A stretch of DNA of 64,000 bases from Acidicapsa acidisoli (GTDB taxonomy: Bacteria > Acidobacteriota > Terriglobia > Terriglobales > Acidobacteriaceae). Position numbers and translations under genes: made by a program. Positions 8,127 through 17,642 of this stretch are shown piece after piece (the first letter of the stretch is position 1; each line of letters opens with the position of its first letter). Location of the stretch: positions 62,001 through 126,000 of the forward strand of contig NZ_JAGSYI010000003.1 of NCBI RefSeq assembly GCF_025685625.1, given 5' to 3'. Below the pieces are notes generated by a model. That model had not been told where the DNA came from. It worked only from the letters and a program-made list of their open reading frames with translations, and did no database searches.

Positions 8127-8735
8127 ATGCACCCACATAAGCCCAGTGTCAGGCCCATGCCTAACTTCGAAGTGTGGGCGCAGTTGTTTCTTTGCGACGT
8201 CGACAGCGCTAAGGTCTGGGATATTCTGACGACAAAGTGCGGTATTAAGCGAAAGTCGCTGGTCCCGAGAATGCATATCACGATTTATCATGCGCGCCGG
8301 CCGATGTCGGGCGTGATAACCGAGACGGAAGCGGTAAGCGTCGTCGTCCCAACAGCAGAGACTCGCTTTATGGTGATGGCGCCTGGCGGTGAAAATCCTC
8401 GGCCAGAATTAGAGCCAGCCAAGCGCAAGGTGGGAATACGTGTGCAACGGAGCAATGCCGCTAGAGAAACTATCCAGGAACTACGGAATCGGCTCCTACT
8501 CCACGAGACTTCGGCTGTACTAGGCGGGCGTCGACCTAGCACCCATAGTTCGAATGCCTTCGGAGCCCGTCATTTTCAGCCCCACATGGCGCTCTTGCGA
8601 GCTGGCAGTGGCGTCGATCGGGACCTTACCAAGCTAGGGGTTATATTCAGGCGTGAAATTGATACCCTTAGCTTCGACAGGTTCGCAGTTGAGATTTTTC
8701 GGCGGGACGCGCAGGGCAACCGGATGGCACTTTAG
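8127..8735 (+). CDS. 2H-phosphoesterase-like protein
   Basis: A 202-residue protein. It shows HITIYH near residue 50 and QPHMALL near residue 152, spaced like the two HxT/S motifs of the 2H superfamily (2'-5' RNA ligase, cyclic phosphodiesterases, AKAP7-like enzymes). The first motif is intact (His-Ile-Thr); the second is His-Met-Ala, so activity may be altered. The upstream neighbour is a multi-pass membrane protein. Hydrolysis of 2'-5' or cyclic nucleotides would be a natural guess in a defence or counter-defence setting, but nothing here proves it. Confidence 0.6.
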   Translation: MHPHKPSVRPMPNFEVWAQLFLCDVDSAKVWDILTTKCGIKRKSLVPRMHITIYHARRPMSGVITETEAVSVVVPTAETRFMVMAPGGENPRPELEPAKRKVGIRVQRSNAARETIQELRNRLLLHETSAVLGGRRPSTHSSNAFGARHFQPHMALLRAGSGVDRDLTKLGVIFRREIDTLSFDRFAVEIFRRDAQGNRMAL

Positions 8736-8892
8736 CACTTGAGGCATTGCACTCGCTCTGTTACGGTCACCGCAATGCATGAATACCGAAGAAAGAACTC
8801 ATTTGAGACAACGATGCGCAACGCTATGGATGCCATCGGCGCGGAATCTGTGAGGGGCTCCGGCTTTGAAGATGAAACTGCGGATGCAGACT

Positions 8893-9852
8893 TCAGCGCA
8901 GAGCTGCAAGTTGCGGAGCCAGCTCCTCTGCCAGGCGGTCGACGTGACTCGTAGCCAAGACCTCCTGTAGCTTGCCTCGCTGGAGCAACAGATCACATGC
9001 TTTCGAGGCAGCGCTCGCCGCGCGAAAAATCTCATTCTTATCGCTTTTCAACGATTTAATCCACGACTGCACGTAGGCGGCATGTTGCGACGGGTCGTGC
9101 GGAATGCCTGTCTCCACTCCGAGCATCATGCTGCCGATTTCGGCTACCAGCTCTTCGCGCGGATAGTTTTCGTCGTCGGCATTCATGCCTTTGGATTTCA
9201 TCAATGTTTCGCGGTTAAGGCGTTTCTCTCCGCCTGTCCAGTGAATTAGTTCATGGCATGCAGTGCCGTAGAAGCCTGGTGCGTCCTTGAAGATTTCACG
9301 CGGCGGAAGCTGGATGTGGTCAGTGTCCTTGCGGTAGTAGGCGCGGCCGCCACCATATCGAATCTCTGCGCCGGCATCCTTGAGGATTTTCTCTCCAGCC
9401 TCGCACGCCTCCCACTCCTGGCGCTCTTTCTTGGGCAACTGCGGTATGCCGTCAATCTGCTGGGCGTTGAACACGGTGTAGACGCGATGAATCAGTCGAC
9501 CTTGTCTCTCGTCGTCTGCAGCTTTCGGATCTTTGCTTCCAGCCTTCGCTTCCCAGAATTCAATCTTGCTCCCTCGCTCGCCTTTGCGTACTTGCCAGCC
9601 TTCTTCGGCAGCCTGTTTGTATGTCATCCAGCGAGGGTCGGAGAACCCGTGCTGCATCTCTGAAATCATCAATGCCAGTACGTTTCCACCGCGGTAGGGC
9701 TTTTGTGTTGTCGGGTTGAATGGCATCCCTCCGCCGGCAACATCTTCCCAAGGCTTTTGCCATGGTGCCGCTCCGTGTTCCAAGAGCTTAATAATGTCGG
9801 CAGTGACTTCTGCACGGAAATCACGCGGTGGCGGCTTATCGTTCGGGTTCAT
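8893..9852 (-). CDS. ardC: ArdC-like antirestriction protein with zincin domain
   Basis: A 319-residue protein started at the ATG preceded by GGAGGAGAAAT, an excellent ribosome-binding site; the 85 extra upstream codons are not conserved-looking. Residues 10-130 form the ArdC N-terminal ssDNA-binding domain (DIIKLLEHGAAPWQKPW, PYRGGN). Residues about 190-300 form a zinc metallopeptidase-like domain with HELIH at 200-204 and a downstream EELVAE that can give the third ligand. ArdC proteins of plasmids and phages protect incoming DNA from restriction. It fits with the three methyltransferases of this element. Confidence 0.9.
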   Translation of the reverse strand: MNPNDKPPPRDFRAEVTADIIKLLEHGAAPWQKPWEDVAGGGMPFNPTTQKPYRGGNVLALMISEMQHGFSDPRWMTYKQAAEEGWQVRKGERGSKIEFWEAKAGSKDPKAADDERQGRLIHRVYTVFNAQQIDGIPQLPKKERQEWEACEAGEKILKDAGAEIRYGGGRAYYRKDTDHIQLPPREIFKDAPGFYGTACHELIHWTGGEKRLNRETLMKSKGMNADDENYPREELVAEIGSMMLGVETGIPHDPSQHAAYVQSWIKSLKSDKNEIFRAASAASKACDLLLQRGKLQEVLATSHVDRLAEELAPQLAALR

Positions 9853-10154
9853 ATTTCTCCTCCAGAGTTTGGAAACCATAGGTTGAATCTGCACGGCTGT
9901 AAAGACCTTGCTTCGGCATCCACGGTGCCCGGTCAGTGAGTGCGTCATAGCTTTTGTTTCGCGATGGAAAGCGCAAAGCGCGCCGGAAAATGCGTGTATT
10001 GACGCAAACGAGCGGCGGGCGCACATTGGCCGAATAGCAGGAGGCAGCGAGGGTGATTTTCGCACCGAAAGGAGGTACGGCGGCCGGCACAAGCGGAGAG
10101 AGGGCACGCGGGTGAGAATGATTTATCATTCACTCGTCTCCGGAAAGGATCGCG
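9853..10154. promoter_or_regulatory. divergent intergenic region with perfect palindrome before the TIR operon
   Basis: There is no gene in these 302 bp between ardC and the TIR gene. The perfect inverted repeat GAATGAT-TT-ATCATTC lies at 10116-10131, 24 bases before the TIR start, close enough to act as an operator or to cover the ribosome-binding site. AAAGGA lies about seven bases before the ATG at 10155. Confidence 0.5.
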
Positions 10155-11765
10155 ATGAAGCAGACGGACGAAGAGTTCGCTCGCGGCGTAGATTACCTGC
10201 GAAACATCATCGAAAGTGGAAAGACGCTAAAGATGCCGGACCCGCGGCGTCTGATGACGGGTACCACCTATCTCATCGAAGTCACAGGATTCACGAAGAA
10301 CTGGAATATGGGTCTGACCAGGGACCAGATTTGCGACATACCGGGAACGAAAGAGTACCGGGAGTCAGCTCTCGCACTGGCGCAGGTGTTGAACAGCCGC
10401 TTCATGAATGTAGATCCCAACCTTTATGTGACCAAGTCTGGCCGGTTACTTGAGGTGGACTGGGAGTGGCCGCTAAGTCCGATGGTTAACGAGGCCGGAA
10501 ACGCTTATATTTCTGCGAGCGCGCTTTGGGTCCATCTGAAGGATAGGCTGACAGGCGAACTCGCCCGATGCGCGGTCAAAATCACCGCCGCGCAACTAAT
10601 GCCCGGATCTGGCTCCAACCCATTCAGCAGGCTATCGCTCATTGTCAATTCAATCAGATCTGCGGTGGACTCAAAGGCTGTCAGCTTTCATCCCACGCGT
10701 GAATTGTTGGGTAGCAAAGGCGACATTGTTGAATTTGGTTACTCGGCTACGCGGCATGACGATCTGGCTATTCATGATTTCCTGTCCAAAAAGGTTTGGC
10801 TTCTCGGCTTCAAAGCGGGACGCAAGGATACACAAGCATGGGTTTCTGATCCGTGGGACGCAGCTTATTTGGGCTGCACCACGGGTGAATTCCATCAGGC
10901 AGCTGCTGTGCTCGATGCACAGGAGAGGATCGTCCTGCATGAATCCGGAGAATTTGCCAAAGCCGGTAAGGTCCTATTGGCCAACAATGGCCCATTACAA
11001 GCCGCTACGCCAACTCCCCAATCAAAAGCGACTAATGAAGAGTACGATGTCTTCGTCTCGCATGCTACGGAAGATAAGTCTTATGTGGAGCCTTTGGCAC
11101 GCGGCCTTGAGGCCGCAGGAATCAAAGTCTGGTTCGATAAGATTTCGTTGGAGTGGGGCGACGATTTACGCAGCGCAATCGATAGAGGATTGAAGGCCTG
11201 CCGGTATGGCATTGTCGTGTTTTCTAAAGCATTTCTGGCAAAGAAGAAATGGACTGAATATGAGCTGACATCGTTATTTGAGCGGGAAAGCGTTGGTAGA
11301 AAAGTCATTCTGCCCATCTGGCACAACATCACGCGGGACGATCTCGTTGAATACAGTCCGGGGTTCGCCGGTCGATTCGCTATAAATTCGTTGACCGACA
11401 GCAATGCCGATATTGTGAACAATCTGCTGAGACTGCTTGGAAGAGAGCCAAAGATTGCCGATATCCCACAAGTTGCGGCCCTGTCAGAGATGGGGTTTCT
11501 ACCTGGGAAACCCAAGTTCAACGCTGTCGCCTACGCGCGATATGAGACCACCGGAGTTGACGCCAAGCGGGCCGACGTTCACATCCGTCCGTCAGCCACG
11601 AGAGAAGGCTGGTTTACCTATGAGGATTCCTTTGGTGAGGTCCAACATGCGACGCAAGATGACATCGCGACCCGGTTTGTGCTCTTTGACCGCAGACTGA
11701 TTCGAGAGGGCTATATTCGCATGAATTACGCGAATCTCGCTGCGAGCCGCGCATTTGATCTTTGA
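10155..11765 (+). CDS. TIR-domain protein with large unknown N-terminal region (TIR-1)
   Basis: A 536-residue protein. Residues 1-290 match nothing I recognise. Residues about 296-430 are a TIR domain: EYDVFVSHATEDKSYV, then the AAGIKVWFD strand, and KKWTEYEL, in which W366-x3-E370 is the usual place of the NADase catalytic glutamate. About 100 further residues follow. Bacterial TIR domains often cleave or cyclise NAD+ on infection. The start has AAAGGA upstream. It is followed at 52 bp by a second TIR gene, which suggests one transcript. Sensor function for the N-terminal region is inference. Confidence 0.8.
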   Translation: MKQTDEEFARGVDYLRNIIESGKTLKMPDPRRLMTGTTYLIEVTGFTKNWNMGLTRDQICDIPGTKEYRESALALAQVLNSRFMNVDPNLYVTKSGRLLEVDWEWPLSPMVNEAGNAYISASALWVHLKDRLTGELARCAVKITAAQLMPGSGSNPFSRLSLIVNSIRSAVDSKAVSFHPTRELLGSKGDIVEFGYSATRHDDLAIHDFLSKKVWLLGFKAGRKDTQAWVSDPWDAAYLGCTTGEFHQAAAVLDAQERIVLHESGEFAKAGKVLLANNGPLQAATPTPQSKATNEEYDVFVSHATEDKSYVEPLARGLEAAGIKVWFDKISLEWGDDLRSAIDRGLKACRYGIVVFSKAFLAKKKWTEYELTSLFERESVGRKVILPIWHNITRDDLVEYSPGFAGRFAINSLTDSNADIVNNLLRLLGREPKIADIPQVAALSEMGFLPGKPKFNAVAYARYETTGVDAKRADVHIRPSATREGWFTYEDSFGEVQHATQDDIATRFVLFDRRLIREGYIRMNYANLAASRAFDL

Positions 11766-11816
11766 CATTAAGGCCATGCCCTCCGCCCCAGATGGACTGA
11801 ACTTTCGGGAGAGTGA

Positions 11817-12845
11817 ATGAAGAGTATTCGAATATTTGTAGCGTCGCCTGGAGACGTCACGGAAGAGCGAGAAATCCTGTCGAATATCGTGATTCCTGAG
11901 TTACGGCGAATTTTCAGTAACCAGCAGATGTTCGACAGCCAGCAATCTATAGACCTTGAAGTGGTGCGATGGGAGACGCATGCGTGGCCTGCGGTCGGGG
12001 CCGACGCTCAGGATGTAATCAACAAAGAAATCGGCGCATACGACATTTTCGTGGGGGTGATGTGGAAGAGGTTTGGCACCCCAACGAAGCGGGCTGGGTC
12101 TGGAACAGGAGAGGAATTTGATCGTGCCTATGAATATTTCAAGTCATATGGGAAGCCTTACATCATGTTTTATTTCAAGACGAGTCCCTTCTACACCACG
12201 AATGCGAAAGAGCTGGCCCAGTTCCAGCGGGTTTCTCGCTTCAAGCAGAAGCTGGAAAAATTAGGCTTACTGTTCTGGGAGTATGGGTCTTCTATCGACT
12301 TTGAAAGATTCGTAAGAGAACACCTGATCCGACAGATAGCACAAATTATCCCCGCAGCGGCCGCCGTCGCGGATTCGAAACAAGGGAGGGGGAAAGCAGC
12401 CGCGACGGATACGGAATCATCCAGACGAAAAGCTTCTCCCCAAATTTTCATCTCTCACGCCAGAGGTGATGTCGAGAAAGTCAAACTAATTTCCGATTCG
12501 CTGAGAGAGGCAGGATTTCGGCCATGGCTGGATAGTGAGCAGATACTGCCTGGTCAAAGATGGGCGACTGAGATTTATAGCGCAATTGAGAAGTCAGATT
12601 TCTTCCTCATTTTCCTATCAAAGGAGTCACTCAACGTTAACGGTCGCGCCTATGCAGAGAACGAGCTTAGGATTTTGGAGTCAGTTCTACAATCCAAGGA
12701 CAAAGCTGTAGTCATCCCGGTCAGGCTAGATGATGTAGACCCTCCGATGCCCCTGAGGGGCTATAGATGGATTGACTACTTCGCTAAAGATGGTCCCGAG
12801 GAGTTAATACAGGCACTTCGAAACTGGGAGCAACGGGAACAATAA
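11817..12845 (+). CDS. DUF4062-TIR fusion protein (TIR-2)
   Basis: A 342-residue protein; GGGAGAG precedes the ATG. Residues 1-115 are a DUF4062 domain: IRIFVASPGDVTEEREIL, then YDIFVGVMWKRFG and GTGEEFDRAY. In other defence proteins this domain sits in front of NACHT/STAND modules. Residues about 208-340 are a TIR domain (IFISHARGDVEKV, AGFRPWLDSEQI, FLIFLSKES); E281 or E283 are candidates for the catalytic glutamate, since the usual Trp is absent. The third gene in this direction is the convergent integrase, so the TIR pair is probably a two-gene unit. Confidence 0.85.
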   Translation: MKSIRIFVASPGDVTEEREILSNIVIPELRRIFSNQQMFDSQQSIDLEVVRWETHAWPAVGADAQDVINKEIGAYDIFVGVMWKRFGTPTKRAGSGTGEEFDRAYEYFKSYGKPYIMFYFKTSPFYTTNAKELAQFQRVSRFKQKLEKLGLLFWEYGSSIDFERFVREHLIRQIAQIIPAAAAVADSKQGRGKAAATDTESSRRKASPQIFISHARGDVEKVKLISDSLREAGFRPWLDSEQILPGQRWATEIYSAIEKSDFFLIFLSKESLNVNGRAYAENELRILESVLQSKDKAVVIPVRLDDVDPPMPLRGYRWIDYFAKDGPEELIQALRNWEQREQ

Positions 12846-12867
12846 ATGCGAGTGAACGCAACGCGTG

Positions 12868-13854
12868 TCAGATCGCAATCCTCTCCACCTCCGCACGCGA
12901 TACCTCGTCATCCCGGTGGTCGTATATCTGCGTAGTGACTGGCGATGCGTGCCCAGCCAGCCTTTGGGCAACCTCAAGGTATCCGCCGTTCTTGAGATAC
13001 GTGGTAATGCCGCCGGCGCGAAAGCTGTGGTTTCCGATCTTGGTCGTGATGCCGACTGCTCTCCTCCGCCGGGCAATCATGTGGTACGCGTCTCCCTGCA
13101 ACATGGGACGGCGCTCAAGATGAACAGACCAGCGCGGCGACGTGCGAAATAGCGGTCCCTTCGGGTCGTCTGCGAGCCCAGCGCCATGGATGTAGGCGTC
13201 CATATATTGAGCGAGCACGTGGTTCACTGGTACGACGTGCTCCTTCCCGCCTTTCTCCTGTAGCCTCGCAAACGCATCGCGCCCGGCGGTGAAATAGTCC
13301 TCCACGCGCATGCTCAGCGCTGCGCTGATGCGGCTCACGGTATTGAACAGCATGGCGATGAGCGCGCGGTCCCGCAGTCCGATGAGCGTGTCGGTCTCAA
13401 TGCTGCCGAGGATCAGCCGCACTTCTTCTGGGCTCACCGGGATTGTCTTGCCTCTGCGGACGGAGTGTTTCGGCCCGCGGACGACTTGGGCAGGGTTGGT
13501 CTCGATCTGCTGCCCCACCACCATCCAGTCAAATAGCACGCGCAGCGCGGCCAGGTGCAGCTTCACCGTTGGCTTGGAGTGCGTCTGCAGCATTTGCTCG
13601 ATGTAGGTGGCGACATTGATGGGCCGGACGGTCCGGAGATCCGTGATGGTCCACGCCGAGCACCATTCTGAAAACCGCAGGGCTGCGTGTAGATATGCCC
13701 GCCGCGTGTGACGGTTGCGGATGTTGCTGGTGAAGAAATCCCAGAAGCGTTCCTCCGCTCGGGGCGATGGCGAGAAGAGTGCGGGCGTTTTCCACTTCGC
13801 TTCTTGGAATCGTTCCAAAGACCCAGTGGTGGGAATAATTCCGCAATCCGTCAT
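12868..13854 (-). CDS. int: tyrosine recombinase / phage integrase
   Basis: A 328-residue protein with an N-terminal SAM-like core-binding domain (about 30-115) and a complete catalytic domain: R175 (NTVSRIS), K201/K204 (EKGGKE), H276 and R279 (HSFR), H302 (AGHAS) and Y311 (IYD). It is presumably the integrase of the prophage. No attachment site is evident next to it, and phage genes lie on both sides, so the element may be larger than a simple int-bounded unit. Confidence 0.9.
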   Translation of the reverse strand: MTDCGIIPTTGSLERFQEAKWKTPALFSPSPRAEERFWDFFTSNIRNRHTRRAYLHAALRFSEWCSAWTITDLRTVRPINVATYIEQMLQTHSKPTVKLHLAALRVLFDWMVVGQQIETNPAQVVRGPKHSVRRGKTIPVSPEEVRLILGSIETDTLIGLRDRALIAMLFNTVSRISAALSMRVEDYFTAGRDAFARLQEKGGKEHVVPVNHVLAQYMDAYIHGAGLADDPKGPLFRTSPRWSVHLERRPMLQGDAYHMIARRRRAVGITTKIGNHSFRAGGITTYLKNGGYLEVAQRLAGHASPVTTQIYDHRDDEVSRAEVERIAI

Positions 13855-13992
13855 CGCACTACCTTCGATTGATAAAACCTGTTATCAGCGGCAAGCATAG
13901 GGTGAATCGTCTGCGAGAGGAAGACTTGAAAATACAAATCTCGCCCGTATAGTGTCTGGCCCAGCAAAAAAAGCTGCTCTTAACGTCGGGTT

Positions 13993-14433
13993 CTAATCGT
14001 CTCTCCCGGTGAAATCGCTCCATGACCTCGAAGGACGAGGCGGGATGATGTTCTTCATATGTTGCGCAAGCGTGGAACAGCCATTGAGCAATGCGAAACA
14101 CAGATTCATGGTCGGGGCGGTTTCGATGATCTGGTCTACGGGGTCGCCTTCAATAAATTGGCAAATGAACGATTCGCCGGAGAAGAGTATCTCAAGCTTG
14201 ACGTTGTTGAGTTGGCACCAGTGAGTCACCACCATCATGACTTGATCCAGCGACCTATAGTCCAGGTCCCGACAATCCGAGAACATCTCAGGTCCGGTGT
14301 TGTATCCATCCGGCCTGACGCTTAGGCCGAAGGTTTCCGATCCAAGGAATGAGTCCGGCTGCAGCAAGCAGTTGCGTGCGAAAGCGAGAGCTGCTTCGCC
14401 GAATTCGTCCCCACCGAAGACACTGTAGGCCAT
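13993..14433 (-). CDS. hypothetical protein upstream of the integrase
   Basis: A 146-residue protein from the ATG preceded by GGAGG at the correct distance (MAYSVFGGDEFGEAALAF). Acidic, no membrane segment, two Cys-containing central strands. I do not recognise the family. It lies between the integrase and the divergent secreted-protein gene. Confidence 0.6.
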   Translation of the reverse strand: MAYSVFGGDEFGEAALAFARNCLLQPDSFLGSETFGLSVRPDGYNTGPEMFSDCRDLDYRSLDQVMMVVTHWCQLNNVKLEILFSGESFICQFIEGDPVDQIIETAPTMNLCFALLNGCSTLAQHMKNIIPPRPSRSWSDFTGRDD

Positions 14434-14620
14434 ACGAACCTCCTGCGAAGCAAATTCTAACCCCAATCTGGGCGGGAACGCTCCAACGCGGAAGGTCGTG
14501 GAAGCCGCATAAGCCGTATAAGGAAAAAATCCGAGATTTTCGGTGTTTTATGCGTTGGACTGTATTGCGATCCACCAAACATCGATCAACAATTGATCAG
14601 CTCTTCAGGAGGTGGTCTCG

Positions 14621-16633
14621 ATGCGCAAACGCATGGGTCTCCTTTTCGCACTTGCCGTTGTCGGCCTTGCGTACCCCACGACGCGCCCAGCGGGCGCGCA
14701 GATTGTGGTCAAGGACATAGCGTCTGTTCCGGTAACTATTTCGATTTCCGAGTCGCCAGATCCGAACCCGGCTCAAATTACGAACCACGGAACATTGACA
14801 TGGAATGGCCAGAATTACGATGCCAGGTTCGATGGTGTAGTCAGCGCCTTCGCAAAAGACAAGAAAGGAACTGCAACCGTTGCGACAATCACATTCGAGC
14901 GCGACCAGCAAAATGGCGTGACCATGGAGCGAAAAGATACCGCTGGAACTTTAGGCGTGACTGCGACCTATACGGGCAAGATTGCCGCCGGCAATACAAT
15001 TTCCGGCATTGTAGTGTGGTCCAATAACGGCACGCCTTTTGCATCGGGAAAGTGGGAAGGCACCGTAACGATGCCCTCGAAACCTGCGCCGCAACCGGTC
15101 CCTCAAATAACGCAACCAACTCAGACAGGTAGCCCAGTTCCAGCGCCTCCGACAGTCGCGGCAGGATCGGGAGCAGTGGCGGGACCGACCAGCCAAAGAA
15201 CTGCACCAACCCAAGACTCGCTCCCTCCGGCAAAGCCGAATTACGTCCCCTCTGACTATCAGGTCGACGAAAATGCCAAGGTCAGCGCCGCACCTCCTCT
15301 TGGGGCGCCGATGGAAATTCAGCTGTGCGACAGAGAAACGGACACGCATACAGATTGTGTGGTTCTGAAATGGGCCGGAACGCAGTACGACGGGAGGTGG
15401 GACTCGGGATTTTTCTCGAATTTCTACGTGAAGGCATATGACAAGAAGCGCGTCTTGTTGATTCGCAAGGGAGAACCAGCTTTGATGGGCGCGATTTATG
15501 TGTACGACGGAGGCATGAACCAAGCAGGCATCGTTAACGGAACCGCCACAAGCATCCAAGCTGGCACACAATCATCACAATGGAAGTTCATCGCAGCGGC
15601 AGTCCCGCCGCCGCCAACTGCCGCGGAAGCGGCTGCTGAAAAGAAATACGCCACCAAGATTCTCGACAAAATGGCTGGCGAGCGGGATGCACTGTTTGCC
15701 CAGCTCAAAACGCTGCCTGCCCCAGCTTCAACCTCATCTTGCGATCCGGCGAAGCCGAGTTCGACCGATTTGAACGAAACCCGCCGTCTTGTGCAGGCGG
15801 CGCACAAAGCCTCAGATGATGCTACGGCTGCCTGCTGGGCTTATGTGGGGGCCGTAAAAGGAGACGCGGCCTCGCAAAAATTTTATGCCTACCTACTCAG
15901 CAGGCTCGGTGAGGGGAAGGCAGACTTGCGTCAGGCATACCTTTGGTCGAAGCTCGTCGCGGAAGACGGCGGCCAATCAGCGCAAAAAGACCTCTTCCAG
16001 ATGTATAGGGATGGCAAAGGAACGCCGACAGATTCTCTGAAGAGCAATTACTGGACCGTGATTGCCACAATCGATGCGAAAACCCCTGCGAATCAGACGA
16101 AAAGCGTGTACTGCGATGTGGAAAATCCCGGCCATTTAAACGCGGGCGACGTCAACTCAGCATGGTGGGAGAGTGCTGAAAGAGGCGACCTGCGCAACAT
16201 GATGTGCTGGGAAGTGATCGGGGCCGAGGTTGGTGATCCTGATTTGCAGGCTTTGGTGGGAATCGAGCTCATGGAAGGGATAGGCTTCAGCGTTGATGAA
16301 GTGGGAGCGTTTCAGCTCTTCTCGTCAAGCGCTGCGACTGGCGAAACGGCAGCCGAATACTACCTGTCGCGTTGCTATATGTTCCCGTCGGGCACGCAAC
16401 GGGACATGAAGAAATACCGCTATTGGTACGACAAGTCACAAGAAACGCCAATTGGGTGGTCCATTAACAAGGATTACACCGATAGAACATATAAGCGTAT
16501 GTGGTCGGCCGCACTCAACTTCCTGACTTCTGGCCCTACAGATGAGACGAACTACAAAGAAGAAGAAAGGAAGAGCATCGCTGCCGGGATTCGGCACGGG
16601 GAATTGATACGGAACCACTATCGAAGCTTCTAG
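14621..16633 (+). CDS. secreted protein with two beta domains and Sel1-like repeats
   Basis: About 670 residues from the ATG after AGGAGGTGG. Residues 1-25 are a signal peptide (two Arg, a hydrophobic stretch, then PAGAQ). Two related beta-rich segments follow, near residues 55-150 and 225-310, each with a WNG/WAGxQYDGRxD signature, separated by a Pro/Thr-rich linker. The C-terminal half has Sel1-type helical repeats (AYLLSRLGEGKADLRQAYLWSKLVAEDG; AFQLFSSSAATGETAAEYYLSRCY) with conserved Cys. Exported to periplasm or surface, probably for protein binding. Plus-strand cargo in the phage backbone. Confidence 0.7.
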   Translation: MRKRMGLLFALAVVGLAYPTTRPAGAQIVVKDIASVPVTISISESPDPNPAQITNHGTLTWNGQNYDARFDGVVSAFAKDKKGTATVATITFERDQQNGVTMERKDTAGTLGVTATYTGKIAAGNTISGIVVWSNNGTPFASGKWEGTVTMPSKPAPQPVPQITQPTQTGSPVPAPPTVAAGSGAVAGPTSQRTAPTQDSLPPAKPNYVPSDYQVDENAKVSAAPPLGAPMEIQLCDRETDTHTDCVVLKWAGTQYDGRWDSGFFSNFYVKAYDKKRVLLIRKGEPALMGAIYVYDGGMNQAGIVNGTATSIQAGTQSSQWKFIAAAVPPPPTAAEAAAEKKYATKILDKMAGERDALFAQLKTLPAPASTSSCDPAKPSSTDLNETRRLVQAAHKASDDATAACWAYVGAVKGDAASQKFYAYLLSRLGEGKADLRQAYLWSKLVAEDGGQSAQKDLFQMYRDGKGTPTDSLKSNYWTVIATIDAKTPANQTKSVYCDVENPGHLNAGDVNSAWWESAERGDLRNMMCWEVIGAEVGDPDLQALVGIELMEGIGFSVDEVGAFQLFSSSAATGETAAEYYLSRCYMFPSGTQRDMKKYRYWYDKSQETPIGWSINKDYTDRTYKRMWSAALNFLTSGPTDETNYKEEERKSIAAGIRHGELIRNHYRSF

Positions 16634-16647
16634 GCTATTTGCCAGCA

Positions 16648-17007
16648 TCAATAGTCGGTGTCGCCGTACAAGCGCGCCGCTGCCACGCACGCATCGAAGA
16701 TCGCATCGTAAAGGTCATCACTTTCAGCCTGAGCATGATCATAGCGCGCGGCAGACTTTGAGATGTCCTGCAGGCCGATCATGACGCGCCACTTGAACAG
16801 GCTCGTGGTGCCGCGGTTGATTTGAATGAAGAAGCGCTTGCCGAGGAATCCATCCAGACTGCTTCCCACAAGGGCTGGAACGAATGTCCGTTCGATATTT
16901 CGTTGATCAATGATGACGTGGGGGTGGTAAACCGTGACGACAGAAAGTGGATCGTCCCACTTCAAGCATTCCTTGGCGAATGCGATGGCTTTGTTGATGT
17001 CCGTCAT
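16648..17007 (-). CDS. conserved phage hypothetical protein
   Basis: A 119-residue protein. Its start overlaps the stop of the upstream gene by ATGA and it ends 15 bp from the convergent Sel1-type gene. Mixed alpha/beta, no recognised domain. It is the last gene of the run that begins with the cytosine-5 methyltransferase. Confidence 0.6.
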   Translation of the reverse strand: MTDINKAIAFAKECLKWDDPLSVVTVYHPHVIIDQRNIERTFVPALVGSSLDGFLGKRFFIQINRGTTSLFKWRVMIGLQDISKSAARYDHAQAESDDLYDAIFDACVAAARLYGDTDY

Positions 17008-17642
17008 TGCGCATGCTCCGCCGCCGACTTCTGTGCGCGTCGCTCCATCTCTCGGTCCACATAGGTCTGCTCGATACGATACGGCTTACCCTTATGCTCA
17101 CGCTTCATCTGGCCTCGAATGGCTCCCCGTGCGAAATCATCAGGTGTTACGCCAGCTTCAGGCGGCGCGAATATTCCGATGAAGCTCCGGTAGCCTGTCT
17201 CACTCAGGAACGGCTTGTCGTAGTCCACTGCGTGCGCTGAAAAGGCGAGCCAGAACATTGCGTGTGAGCCGACAGCGAACATGCCATCCTGCTCAATACG
17301 GACCTTCATGCCGTCCACGTCGATGGAGTAGTTGCCTGACTGGCCCCACATCGGGACGATGCCTTCTGGTGCGGCCGTTGCACGCTCTAATTGGGAAGGA
17401 ATCGAGTCCGGTCCGCCCTTAATGCCGAAGTCATTACCGTTAAGCTTATACGCCAGATCATCGGCTTCCGCTCGGACTGCCATCGCGGCGTCTTTATCGC
17501 CTGCCATCATCGCGGCATGGTGTTTTTCAATGAGTTTGCGATAGTACGGAGTGGCCTCTTCCATCGTCGATGGGATATGGGCTGTGCGCTCGGCTTCGAG
17601 CATTTCATCGAAGCCGAAGCCAAGCTGCTGGGGATGGCTCAA
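17004..17642 (-). CDS. conserved phage hypothetical protein
   Basis: A 212-residue protein. The N-terminal half is helical (EEATPYYRKLIEKHHAAM); the centre has a compact beta region (MWGQSGNYSIDVDGMKVRIEQDGMF can be read as strands) and the C-terminus is basic. ATGA overlaps link it on both sides. It travels with phage methyltransferase clusters; function unknown. Confidence 0.65.
   Translation of the reverse strand: MSHPQQLGFGFDEMLEAERTAHIPSTMEEATPYYRKLIEKHHAAMMAGDKDAAMAVRAEADDLAYKLNGNDFGIKGGPDSIPSQLERATAAPEGIVPMWGQSGNYSIDVDGMKVRIEQDGMFAVGSHAMFWLAFSAHAVDYDKPFLSETGYRSFIGIFAPPEAGVTPDDFARGAIRGQMKREHKGKPYRIEQTYVDREMERRAQKSAAEHAQ

Noticed and set aside
8739-8954. 71-codon plus-strand open frame after the 2H gene
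   Set aside because: Overlaps the end of ardC by 62 bp, has no ribosome-binding site and no recognisable pattern.
12868-13854. Attachment site directly beside the prophage integrase
   Set aside because: No tRNA or convincing direct repeat is visible within several hundred bases on either side.
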